NCBI GenBank assembly: GCA_947174295.1
Contig: CAMWIG010000101.1
Location: forward strand, 1-7,405
Direction: 5' to 3'
Origin: an uncultured Alistipes sp.
GTDB lineage: Bacteria > Bacteroidota > Bacteroidia > Bacteroidales > Rikenellaceae
DNA: 7,405 nucleotides
Shown: positions 1-5,847 of the stretch, one piece after another
Numbering within the stretch: position 1 is the first letter of the stretch
Layout: each line of letters begins with the position of its first letter
Notes under the pieces: generated by a model
Seen by the model: only the letters and a program-made list of their open reading frames with translations
The model's database searches: none
What the model was told of the DNA's origin: nothing
Made by a program: the position numbers and the translations under genes

Positions 1-116
1 GTACCGACATGACCCATACCGTTCTGGCGCGAACTGAGGTTGTTCACCTGATAACCCTCGGCAAAGACCGAAGTCGCGAGAGCGACAGCTGCAACCGACA
101 GTAGAAATTTTCTCAT
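1..116 (-). CDS. FadL/OMPP1-like outer-membrane protein, N-terminal fragment
   Basis: Only the first 38 codons are inside the window; the gene runs off the left edge. Translation from the ATG at 116 gives a lysine/arginine n-region (MRKF), a hydrophobic stretch LLSVAAVALATSV and a signal-peptidase I site FA|EG near residue 19. The first mature residues read EGYQVNNLSSRQNGMGHVG. This resembles the start of Bacteroidetes FadL/TodX (OMPP1) barrels, where a G-[FY]-Q-V-N motif followed by a Gly-Met-Gly-His segment is common; in this family the barrel moves hydrophobic compounds across the outer membrane. The family call rests on about 20 residues. A TACTTTTG box at 169-176 fits as its promoter, giving a leader of roughly 45 bases. 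It lies downstream of, and in the same direction as, the POT transporter, but 1.3 kb of repeat DNA separates them. Confidence 0.6.
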   Translation of the reverse strand, partial: MRKFLLSVAAVALATSVFAEGYQVNNLSSRQNGMGHVG

Positions 117-168
117 AAATTAGTTTTTTAGTTAAACACTACATGCTGTTTCGCACAAAAAATCGGTA

Positions 169-176
169 CAAAAGTA
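169..176 (-). promoter_or_regulatory. Bacteroidetes -7 box for the FadL-like gene
   Basis: Read on the minus strand this is TACTTTTG, matching the Bacteroidetes sigma-ABfr -7 consensus TAnnTTTG. It sits 52 bases upstream of the start codon at 116. I see no convincing TTG at the -33 position, so the call rests on the -7 element and its placement. Confidence 0.5.
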
Positions 177-220
177 TCAAAATAAAACCGTGCATCCTAA
201 TTTTTTAAACACTTTTTCCG

Positions 221-240
221 AAAAATTGGACTCAAAGTCC
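221..240 (-). terminator. Possible weak terminator hairpin upstream of the FadL-like gene
   Basis: GGACT-caa-AGTCC (228-240) is a 5-bp stem with a 3-base loop. On the minus strand it is followed by AATTTTT. It would stop minus-strand transcripts leaving the repeat array before the FadL promoter. The stem is short, so this is tentative. Confidence 0.3.
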
Positions 241-328
241 ATATTTGAACCATACGCCGCATCATTCGGCCCGAGGTTACATGCGGTATGGCACGCGATT
301 TGAACGACTACGGGCATCTGCACCGACA
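241..328. repeat. Left edge of the repeat array (partial second-type spacer)
   Basis: This stretch holds the start of the array and no gene. An imperfect inverted repeat, 251-262 with 281-290 (10 bp with a 2-base bulge), surrounds a GC-rich loop. The 15-mer at 288-302 (ATGGCACGCGATTTG) recurs exactly at 853-867, marking the point from which the two large units can be aligned. Between 303 and 328 the two units do not align well. Confidence 0.6.
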
Positions 329-365
329 TAGCACAACACGATGCAGTGAGGTTTCTTCATTTATT

Positions 366-441
366 TAAGTTTGGGTTAGTAGTTTTAGGAGGGCAACCTC
401 CGAAGGCAGTCGGCAATCGTGAGATTCCCGACTGTTTTTTT
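366..441 (+). ncRNA. Candidate small structured RNA with intrinsic terminator (copy A1)
   Basis: TAAGTTTG at 366-373 matches the Bacteroidetes -7 box, so a transcript could begin near 380. It would contain a hairpin GGAGG-GCAA-CCTCC (388-401) and then a second hairpin whose 7-bp arms CAGTCGG (407-413) and CCGACTG (428-434) enclose a C-C mismatch, four more pairs AATC/GATT and a GTGA loop. Seven Ts follow (435-441), as in an intrinsic terminator. Both loops fit the GNRA pattern. The weak point is that no TTG lies at -33. I know of no named RNA family with this layout. An alternative reading is a non-transcribed palindromic repeat element. Confidence 0.4.
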
Positions 442-464
442 GTTGTGCCGCTCCTAAAACTACT
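378..464. repeat. Perfect 14-bp inverted repeat enclosing core 1
   Basis: AGTAGTTTTAGGAG at 378-391 pairs perfectly with 451-464; GGC (392-394) and GCC (447-449) can extend it past one bulged base. Pairing of these arms would use the GGAG that also forms the small GGAGG/CCTCC hairpin (388-401), so the two folds exclude each other. Confidence 0.8.
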
Positions 465-485
465 TTCGACCTGCTCACGCAGCGG

Positions 486-621
486 CTATGATACTTGGTT
501 TCCGGCAAATGAAAAATTTGGCTACCACAGCCCGCACACTTAATATTCATACAAGTATGATATACGTGTGCTGACTGCGGTACCAACCGCTGGCGCGGTT
601 GCCGGAAACTGTCGCATCGCA
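486..621. repeat. Large inverted repeat between cores 1 and 2
   Basis: This gene-free stretch folds into a long hairpin or cruciform. The outer arms GTTTCCGGCAA (498-508) and TTGCCGGAAAC (599-609) are perfect. The inner arms at 523-539 and 566-582 pair at 14 of 17 positions. At the centre is TCATAC-aa-GTATGA (547-560). A side hairpin AACCGC-tggc-GCGGTT lies at 585-600 and competes with the outer arm. The corresponding region at 1064-1175 keeps the centre but has different inner arms. Confidence 0.8.
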
Positions 622-715
622 CGTCCTGCTCCTGCGGTCGGTAGCAGTTACTTCGATATTAAAGAACGGGCAACCTCCGATGGCAGTCGGCAATCGTGAG
701 ATTCCCGACTGTTTT
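622..715 (+). repeat. Type B repeat, copy 1 (core 2)
   Basis: A 94-bp block matching 1188-1281 with the same length and only a few substitutions. It carries core 2: arms 684-690 and 705-711, GTGA loop, and only four Ts (712-715) before a C. The left flank differs from type A: there is no promoter-like box and no AGTAGTTTTAGGAG arm, so the small GGAGG/CCTCC hairpin is lost although its right half remains. Confidence 0.85.
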
Positions 716-852
716 CGTCGACTTGCACGACACGGCAGCTGCGGCACGACCATTGTCATGAATCAGCGAGATTGCGACAAAATCGCATGACAGACGCCGC
801 AGCGATAATCCATTCGGGCACAATGATAGCTAAAACGGGAACGGCGCATACG
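716..852. repeat. Nested inverted repeats between cores 2 and 3
   Basis: No gene is visible. GCTGCGGC (738-745) pairs with GCCGCAGC (796-803). Inside it TGTCATG (754-760) pairs with CATGACA (786-792), and inside that TGCGA-caaaa-TCGCA (773-787) can form a small hairpin that overlaps the previous arm by two bases. This nested structure is unlike the long hairpins of the other two spacers. Confidence 0.65.
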
Positions 853-894
853 ATGGCACGCGATTTGCTCGTTAACAGTACAGCTGCGCCGATG

Positions 895-1050
895 TAGCAC
901 AACACGACGCAGTGAGGTTTCTTCATTTATTTAAGTTTGGGTTAGTAGTTTTAGGAGGGCAACCTCCGAAGGCAGTCGGCAATCGTGAGATTCCCGACTG
1001 TTTTTTGTTATGACGCTCCTAAAACTACTTTCGACCTGTTCACGCAGCGG
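895..1050 (+). repeat. Type A repeat, copy 2 (core 3 with closing stem)
   Basis: The second copy of the block at 329-485. TAAGTTTG lies at 932-939, the left arm at 944-957 and the perfect right arm at 1016-1029. The core hairpin arms are at 973-979 and 994-1000 with a GTGA loop and T6 (1001-1006). The GGAGG-GCAA-CCTCC hairpin is at 954-967. The flanking 15-mer at 853-867 extends the duplication to the left. Confidence 0.85.
932..1006 (+). ncRNA. Candidate small structured RNA with intrinsic terminator (copy A2)
   Basis: Same elements and spacing as the candidate at 366-441: -7-like box, GGAGG/CCTCC hairpin with GCAA loop, GTGA-loop hairpin and T-run. Being a recent duplicate, it does not independently prove the promoter. 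If real, start to T-run would be about 60 nucleotides. Confidence 0.4.
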
Positions 1051-1187
1051 TAATGGACATTGTGTTTTTGGCAAGGACAAGTCTTTGAATGCCGGTGTCG
1101 GTACTCTTAATATTCATACATGTATGATATACACGTACCGACACCGGCATTCACCGCTATCGCGGCGCCGAAAACTATACTATTACT
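1051..1187. repeat. Large inverted repeat between cores 3 and 4
   Basis: The equivalent of 486-621. The inner arms GAATGCCGGTGTCGGTAC (1087-1104) and 1135-1152 are a perfect 18-bp inverted repeat around an AT-rich centre that contains the perfect palindrome TCATACATGTATGA (1114-1127). Outer arms 1064-1072 and 1167-1175 pair over 9 bases with one G-T pair. A CCGC-tatc-GCGG hairpin (1154-1165) matches the side hairpin of the first copy in position. No gene is visible. Confidence 0.85.
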
Positions 1188-1281
1188 CGTCCTGCTCCTG
1201 CGGTCGGTAGCAGTTATTTCGATATTAAAGAACGGGCAACCTCCGAAGGCAGTCGGCAATCGCGAGATTCCCGACTGTTTT
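1188..1281 (+). repeat. Type B repeat, copy 2 (core 4)
   Basis: The second copy of 622-715. Core arms lie at 1250-1256 and 1271-1277, followed by T6 (1278-1283). The loop is GCGA instead of GTGA, which still fits GNRA. Confidence 0.85.
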
Positions 1282-1355
1282 TTGTTATGACGCTCCTAAA
1301 ACTACTTTCGACCTATTCACGCAGCGGAAACGGACATTGTATTTTCGGCAAGCCC
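1282..1355 (+). repeat. Right flank of core 4: switch to type A sequence, then end of array
   Basis: From 1284 to about 1354 the sequence matches the right flank of core 3 (1007-1079) at an offset of 277, including CTCCTAAAACTACT at 1293-1306. The left flank of core 4 is type B, so this unit is a mosaic, and the arm here has no left partner nearby. The match breaks off near 1355, at the place of the outer hairpin arm, next to the POT terminator. Confidence 0.75.
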
Positions 1356-1399
1356 ATATATAATAAGGATGCCGAACCCCGCAAAGGAGTCCGGCATCC
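1356..1399 (-). terminator. Intrinsic-type terminator of the POT transporter gene
   Basis: On the minus strand GGATGCCG and CGGCATCC form a perfect 8-bp stem (1367-1399) with a 17-base loop, followed by TTATTATATAT. It starts about 20 bases after the stop codon of the POT gene. The T-run is interrupted, but position and orientation fit. Confidence 0.65.
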
Positions 1400-1419
1400 G
1401 AAAGATTGAAAATCAGGCT

Positions 1420-2973
1420 TTACTTGGTTACCCTTTCCAGCCACTTGACCATGGAGAGCATGACGAGCATCGAGGCGCCGCAGGCTGCGACGAAAACACC
1501 CCACGTAATCCACATCGGAGTGTGGACGTAGAGCCAGCCGCCGATGAAGAGCAGCGAGTTGCCGACAGCCGTTGCGGCGAGCCAGAAGCCCTGCATGAGA
1601 CCCTGCATATGGGGAGGAGCGACTTTCGATACGAACGCCAGGCCGAGCGGCGAGATGAAGAGCTCGGCGACGGTCAGGATGAAGTAGAGACCTATCATCA
1701 CCCACGGAGTGACGAGAATCGACTGCACCTCCTCGGCGCGCATGCCTGCAAGCTCGGCTTTCGAAGGCAGAGCGAACGAGAAGCCGACGAGGAAGAGATA
1801 GGCCAGGGCTGCGATACCCATGCCGAGAGCGATTTTCATCGGCGTGGAAATCACCTTGCCGCGACGGTCGAGCCAGCCGAACAGCCACATGATGACCGGC
1901 GTCAGCGTAACGACGAAGAACGGATTGACGCACTGGAAAATCTCGGCACCCTTGATAGTAGTGAAGCCGAGGTCGATATTTATGACATCGAGATTCACGT
2001 AGTCGCGGGCGAAGTATGTCAGCGAGTAGCCGTTCTGGTGGAACGACACCCAGAAGAATATCACCACTCCGAACACGGCGAACAGAGCCAGAATACGCTG
2101 GCGAATCTCCTGCGCATCCATCTTGATTTCGGCAGCCGTCGGCTTGCCGGCCCCGTTCTTCGACGCCTTCTTGGCCGGGTCGGGGAACTTGGCGCGGTTC
2201 GAGAGGTAGATTACAAGCGACACGAGCATCATGACGATGGCCGCCATGAACGCATAGTGGAAACCGCGGTTGAATACGTCGAGATACTCGTTGCAGAATG
2301 CTCCGAGGTCAGCGACCTCGCGGCCGTCGAGATACGCCGCATTGGCATAGGTCGTCAGATTCGACATGCCCTCGCCTGCCATGCCGGCACCTTTCGCGAG
2401 GTATTCGTGGCACAGCTCGGGCAGTTTGGCGTTGTAGTCGAACCCGTTGACTTTCAACCACCAGTTACGGACACCGATTGCAATCCACGGAGCGAAGAAG
2501 CCGCCGATATTGATGAACATGTAGAAAATCTGGAATCCCGACTCGCGCTTCGCAGCGAACTCGTCGTTGTCGTACATCTGGCCGACCAGAGCCTGCAAGT
2601 TACCCTTGAACAGACCGTTGCCGAACGCAATGACGAGCAGGCCGAAGCATGTCAGCAGCAGTGCGCTCCAAAAGTTGGGCACGGGAGTGGGAGTCGGCAC
2701 GGCGATGATGAGGTAGCCTATCGACATGACGATAAGACCCCACATTATCGTACCCTTGTAGTTCTTCGTGCGGTCGGCGATGATGCCGCCCGCCAGAGCG
2801 AGAAGGTAAATCGAAGCGTAGAAGCCCGAATATATGTATCCGGCCGTCTCTTCGCCGAGGCCGAACTTGGCCGAGATGAAGAGCGTGAGGATAGCCATCA
2901 TGATATAGAAGCCGAAACGCTCGCCCATGTTGGCGAGTGCGGCGGCTATCAAACCTTTGGGTTGATTGAACAT
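1420..2973 (-). CDS. POT/PTR2-family proton-coupled peptide transporter
   Basis: A 517-residue inner-membrane protein of the major facilitator superfamily, predicted to import di- and tripeptides with protons. The N-terminal helix holds the POT motif region GERFGFY (17-23). A PTR2-like signature appears as FYMFINIGGF, and many hydrophobic segments run to the C terminus; a cytoplasmic ADRTKNYKG loop follows the second or third helix, as in MFS proteins. The family's ExxERF motif has Asn15 where the first glutamate normally stands; I recall similar sequences in other Bacteroidetes transporters. A polar insertion with several Tyr and Asp residues lies in the middle. The start is the ATG at 2973. 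The gene follows the Omp28-like gene by 65 bases containing a strong hairpin, and no -7 box is visible there, so it probably depends on read-through or a promoter inside the upstream gene. Substrate specificity cannot be read from the sequence. Confidence 0.9.
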   Translation of the reverse strand: MFNQPKGLIAAALANMGERFGFYIMMAILTLFISAKFGLGEETAGYIYSGFYASIYLLALAGGIIADRTKNYKGTIMWGLIVMSIGYLIIAVPTPTPVPNFWSALLLTCFGLLVIAFGNGLFKGNLQALVGQMYDNDEFAAKRESGFQIFYMFINIGGFFAPWIAIGVRNWWLKVNGFDYNAKLPELCHEYLAKGAGMAGEGMSNLTTYANAAYLDGREVADLGAFCNEYLDVFNRGFHYAFMAAIVMMLVSLVIYLSNRAKFPDPAKKASKNGAGKPTAAEIKMDAQEIRQRILALFAVFGVVIFFWVSFHQNGYSLTYFARDYVNLDVINIDLGFTTIKGAEIFQCVNPFFVVTLTPVIMWLFGWLDRRGKVISTPMKIALGMGIAALAYLFLVGFSFALPSKAELAGMRAEEVQSILVTPWVMIGLYFILTVAELFISPLGLAFVSKVAPPHMQGLMQGFWLAATAVGNSLLFIGGWLYVHTPMWITWGVFVAACGASMLVMLSMVKWLERVTK

Positions 2974-2995
2974 AGTCGGATTGAAGTTTTAGGGA

Positions 2996-3030
2996 CCGGC
3001 CGGACTGCTCGATTTACTGAGTCCGGCCGG
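2996..3030 (-). terminator. Intercistronic 11-bp GC-rich hairpin
   Basis: CCGGCCGGACT (2996-3006) and its exact reverse complement (3020-3030) enclose a 13-base loop. The hairpin lies 8 bases after the stop of the Omp28-like gene and 22 bases before the POT start codon. On the minus strand it is followed by TCCCTAAAACTT, without a proper T-run, so it may be a partial terminator, an mRNA-stabilising 3' end or a processing site that lowers transporter expression. Confidence 0.6.
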
Positions 3031-3038
3031 CAGATTTA

Positions 3039-4163
3039 TCAATTATAATCGTATGCCAGCGTAGCGCCTACGTCGCACTTCGCAGTATTCACGATAACGT
3101 ATCGGCCGTTCGCGTCGACCGTCGAAACAATCAGCACGACGTGGCAGTTGCCGAGGTTCCACGAAGCGTCGACCGGCAACGTGAATACGGTCGCACCCTG
3201 CTCGCCGGCTGCAATCTCGCCGAGTTCGGTAGCTTTCCATGCGGAAGCAGAGAAAGCACCTGCGGTCAGACGGAGCACGTTGTTGTGAGTATTGAAATCG
3301 TAGTCGCCCTGAACATACGACGTTCCCGACTGCGTAGCTTGCAGTCCGTTCTCCAAAAGCCAGCAGTCGACAGCATAATCGGCCGTCTGACCGGCCTTGA
3401 CGGTAGCCGACACGACGACTTCGCCGTCGGAAACGAGCGCATTGGCCGCGATGCCGGCCTTTGCGGGGTCGGACAGAACCGTCTTGATGCGGTTGACGAT
3501 GCTGTTCTTGTTGGTCATCGGGTTGCTCGACGCATAAGTCATGGTTTTCGAAAGATTGACCGTGAATGCGGGAGCTGAGCTGCATGCGATGTAGGCCTGA
3601 ACATTGTTCGACGGGCCGTTGAATGCGCGGAAAGCATCGGCACCGCCGTAATTTCCGTGCAGACACACGAACGAGCAGATATCGCGAATCTCAGGCTCGG
3701 CCTCCTCGACGCCTGCAATCATGTACGGGCAGTTGGGGCATGCCGTGCCGGTGACCTGCGTAGCGAGCACGCGGTGCTTGAACGACGTGCTGCCCGGCTG
3801 GGGATCGGCCGGCACTTCGGGAATCTCCTTGACGGCCGTAACCACAGCTTTCTTTTCGGTAATCTTGCCGGAATGCGACGCATAGAACGAATAGACACCG
3901 GTCTCGGTCGCAGTGAAGAGATTGGACGAAAGGGCGTCGATGTTCCCGTCGAGATATATCTTGGCCTCGGAGGTCACATCGGCATCGCCGAGCTTCACCG
4001 TGAGTTTTGCAGCCTGCACGCCGTCGGCGAGAATCAACGACGGCGAGGCGCTGATGGTCAGATTTCCCGAACCGGGATTCGGCTCGTTGCTGTCGCTGCT
4101 GCACGATACCGACACGAGTGCGGCGACCGTTGCGAGCGACATGAAGATTTTTGCGATTTTCAT
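3039..4163 (-). CDS. Omp28-like outer-membrane lipoprotein with CPNC motif
   Basis: A 374-residue predicted lipoprotein. MKIAK and a hydrophobic stretch end in VSVSC, with Cys21 as the likely lipidated residue; an SSDSNE stretch follows, then a Pro/Gly linker. Residues about 34-111 look like an Ig-like beta domain. From about 128 the sequence (HRVLATQVTGTACPNCPY) matches the Omp28-related proteins of Bacteroidetes, which carry a thioredoxin-like CxxC; here it is Cys142-Pro-Asn-Cys145. Further cysteines lie in the ICSFVCLHGNYGG segment and near the C terminus. It probably sits in the outer membrane, periplasmic or surface side unknown. A redox or metal role is inferred from the motif; no enzymatic activity is established to my knowledge. 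The gene starts 34 bases after the barrel gene in the same direction, as the third gene of the operon. Confidence 0.8.
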   Translation of the reverse strand: MKIAKIFMSLATVAALVSVSCSSDSNEPNPGSGNLTISASPSLILADGVQAAKLTVKLGDADVTSEAKIYLDGNIDALSSNLFTATETGVYSFYASHSGKITEKKAVVTAVKEIPEVPADPQPGSTSFKHRVLATQVTGTACPNCPYMIAGVEEAEPEIRDICSFVCLHGNYGGADAFRAFNGPSNNVQAYIACSSAPAFTVNLSKTMTYASSNPMTNKNSIVNRIKTVLSDPAKAGIAANALVSDGEVVVSATVKAGQTADYAVDCWLLENGLQATQSGTSYVQGDYDFNTHNNVLRLTAGAFSASAWKATELGEIAAGEQGATVFTLPVDASWNLGNCHVVLIVSTVDANGRYVIVNTAKCDVGATLAYDYN

Positions 4164-4197
4164 AGCTATTGATTTAAAAAGTTTTGATTTCTCATGG

Positions 4198-5838
4198 TCA
4201 GAACGACGACGTCAGCACGAAATTGAGACCCGTATATGCCGGCTGGAAGCGGCACACGCCGCCCGAACATACGAAACCGGCGCGATTGCGGCCGTAGCTG
4301 AGCGACACGCGCGTCTGCTTGTAGGAGAATGCTGCACCGACATTGTAGAAGTGGTTCTCTGCGGTTCCGCTGATGATACCCTCCTCGGTCGAGTCGATAT
4401 TGTACATGTCGCTCACGAAGAAGCTCCACTTCGGCGCCATGTTGAACTCCACGAGCGCAGCTACCCAGTCGCCCTCGTAGTCATCCGAATAGAGGTACTG
4501 CACCTCGGCGCGCAGCGACTTGCGGCGGTCGAACTTGTAGGTAACGTCGCCTACGAAGATGTTCGACGCGTAGGTCTGCTCGCTGCCGCCGAAACCGTGC
4601 TCATGGTCCCACTCCTGGCGCGAAAAGAGTATCGAGGTCTTCAACTTCTTGTTCCACTGACGCTCCACGTCGAAGTTCACGTCGCGCCACAGCAGACGGT
4701 GTTCGCCGATACGCTCCTTCAAGGTGTAGTATGTCGACATGTTGAAATGGAAGTTCCAGTACTTCGAGCGGTCGGACTTGCTGCGCAGGGCATAATAGGC
4801 ATCGACCTGACCGCCGACCTCGCCGTCGGCCTGCACCTGATAGGGATTCAGGTTGGCGAGCATGTAGGTATACTGGCGCGTCATGGCCGGCACGTAGTTC
4901 AGCACGTTGCCGCCGCCGAGACCGCCCAGCACGGCATTGTCGTTCACCACGAGGTAGGTCAGCATGTGCTCCAAACGGCGGAACGAGCCGAGGAAGCTGA
5001 AACCCTTGCGATTGTACCCCACCTCGGCCAGCCATGCGTTGCCGGCGACAGCCATCGGCGTCTCCTTCGACACGTCGTCCGACTTGCCGACATATTCTCC
5101 GCGAAGCGACAGGCCCTTCCAGTCGAAGTTAAGACGGGCCGAGTACATGTTCAGGTCGGGCGAGGTCAGGCCGTAGTCTTCGGCGAACGTGAAAGCGCCG
5201 AGCGACTGGTGGCGGTTCACGAAGCTGCCCTCCAACGAGAGCGCCGCACTCTTCATGCGGAATATATCGGCCAGCGAGACGCTGAGGTCGGCGGCACCGA
5301 CCCACGAATCGGCCCAGTCGAAATAGAGACGGGGCTTGCCGTATATGGCCTTTACTTTCACGTAGCTGCCGAAATCGTACTCGGCTTCGGCACCCAGCAG
5401 CGCATTGTTGAACGCCAGCGCGCGATCTTCCCACGAACGGAAAACAAGACCGCTGCCCAGCTGGTCGAAAATCGTACCGCCCTGCACGAAGTAGTTTTTG
5501 TCCTGCCACTTGACATATGCCGCGCCGAGGGCAATGTCGTACTTGCCCTTGCCGTAGTCGGTGATGTCGTAACCGCGCATCGACGGCAGGAATACGTCGG
5601 CCTGAGCACCGACCGTGAGGCCTTTCCAATTATAGTCGAGTTTGAGGAACGTGTGCGAACCGAAATCGGAGTCATACTCCGTGCTGCCGGCGGAACCGGC
5701 GATCGCCTTGTCCTCGACATAGTATATGGTGTTGGTCTCGACGCTTCCCGACAGCTGCCCCTCACGACCCACTCGAATCTGGGCCGACGCCGCAGCGGCG
5801 GATGCGCACGCCAGGCAGATTACCAAAATCTTTTTCAT
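4198..5838 (-). CDS. DUF6029-like outer-membrane beta-barrel protein
   Basis: A 546-residue exported protein. The signal peptide MKKILVICLACASAAAASA is followed by Gln20 as the probable mature N terminus. The rest is rich in alternating hydrophobic and polar residues with many Tyr, Trp and Phe, Gly-Asp turns, and a C-terminal strand ending in Phe (LNFVLTSSF), all typical of an outer-membrane barrel. I recall such proteins annotated as DUF6029 beside Omp28-like and TlpA-like genes in Bacteroidales; that is from memory. The only two cysteines I see in the mature protein are Cys524 and Cys529 in FVCSGGVCRF, probably in the last extracellular or periplasmic loop, which would suit a structural disulfide. 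The gene begins 9 bases after the tlpA-like stop and precedes the Omp28-like gene by 34 bases. No SusC, porin or transporter signature is visible, so the cargo or partner is unknown. Confidence 0.75.
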   Translation of the reverse strand: MKKILVICLACASAAAASAQIRVGREGQLSGSVETNTIYYVEDKAIAGSAGSTEYDSDFGSHTFLKLDYNWKGLTVGAQADVFLPSMRGYDITDYGKGKYDIALGAAYVKWQDKNYFVQGGTIFDQLGSGLVFRSWEDRALAFNNALLGAEAEYDFGSYVKVKAIYGKPRLYFDWADSWVGAADLSVSLADIFRMKSAALSLEGSFVNRHQSLGAFTFAEDYGLTSPDLNMYSARLNFDWKGLSLRGEYVGKSDDVSKETPMAVAGNAWLAEVGYNRKGFSFLGSFRRLEHMLTYLVVNDNAVLGGLGGGNVLNYVPAMTRQYTYMLANLNPYQVQADGEVGGQVDAYYALRSKSDRSKYWNFHFNMSTYYTLKERIGEHRLLWRDVNFDVERQWNKKLKTSILFSRQEWDHEHGFGGSEQTYASNIFVGDVTYKFDRRKSLRAEVQYLYSDDYEGDWVAALVEFNMAPKWSFFVSDMYNIDSTEEGIISGTAENHFYNVGAAFSYKQTRVSLSYGRNRAGFVCSGGVCRFQPAYTGLNFVLTSSF

Positions 5839-5847
5839 AGACGGCCG

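Larger units (their letters stand above)
329..485 (+). repeat. Type A repeat, copy 1 (core 1 with closing stem)
   Basis: A 157-bp block nearly identical to 895-1050; differences are a few substitutions and one T in a T-run (T7 here, T6 there). It holds, in order, a TAAGTTTG promoter-like box (366-373), the left arm AGTAGTTTTAGGAG (378-391), the core hairpin with T-run (407-441) and the right arm CTCCTAAAACTACT (451-464), which is the exact reverse complement of the left arm. A short CTGC-tcac-GCAG hairpin follows. The T7/T6 difference shifts any reading frame through the block, which argues that it is not protein-coding. Confidence 0.85.

Noticed and set aside
346..1210. Short open frames in the repeat region sharing a GQPPxAVGNREIPDCF peptide
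   Set aside because: The shared peptide is just the translated core repeat. Type A copies differ by one T in the T-run, which shifts the frame, and hairpin constraints explain the conservation better than coding.
329..1355. CRISPR array
   Set aside because: Repeats are about 48 bp with spacers of about 230-240 bp that are themselves repeated and palindromic; no cas genes are present.
329..1355. Retron or group II intron RNA
   Set aside because: No reverse transcriptase is in the window and no domain V-like or msr/msd layout is recognisable; GNRA loops alone are not enough.
1369..3048. 559-codon open frame on the plus strand
   Set aside because: It is antisense to the POT transporter, has a charge-rich composition (His, Arg, Glu) typical of a shadow frame and matches no family.
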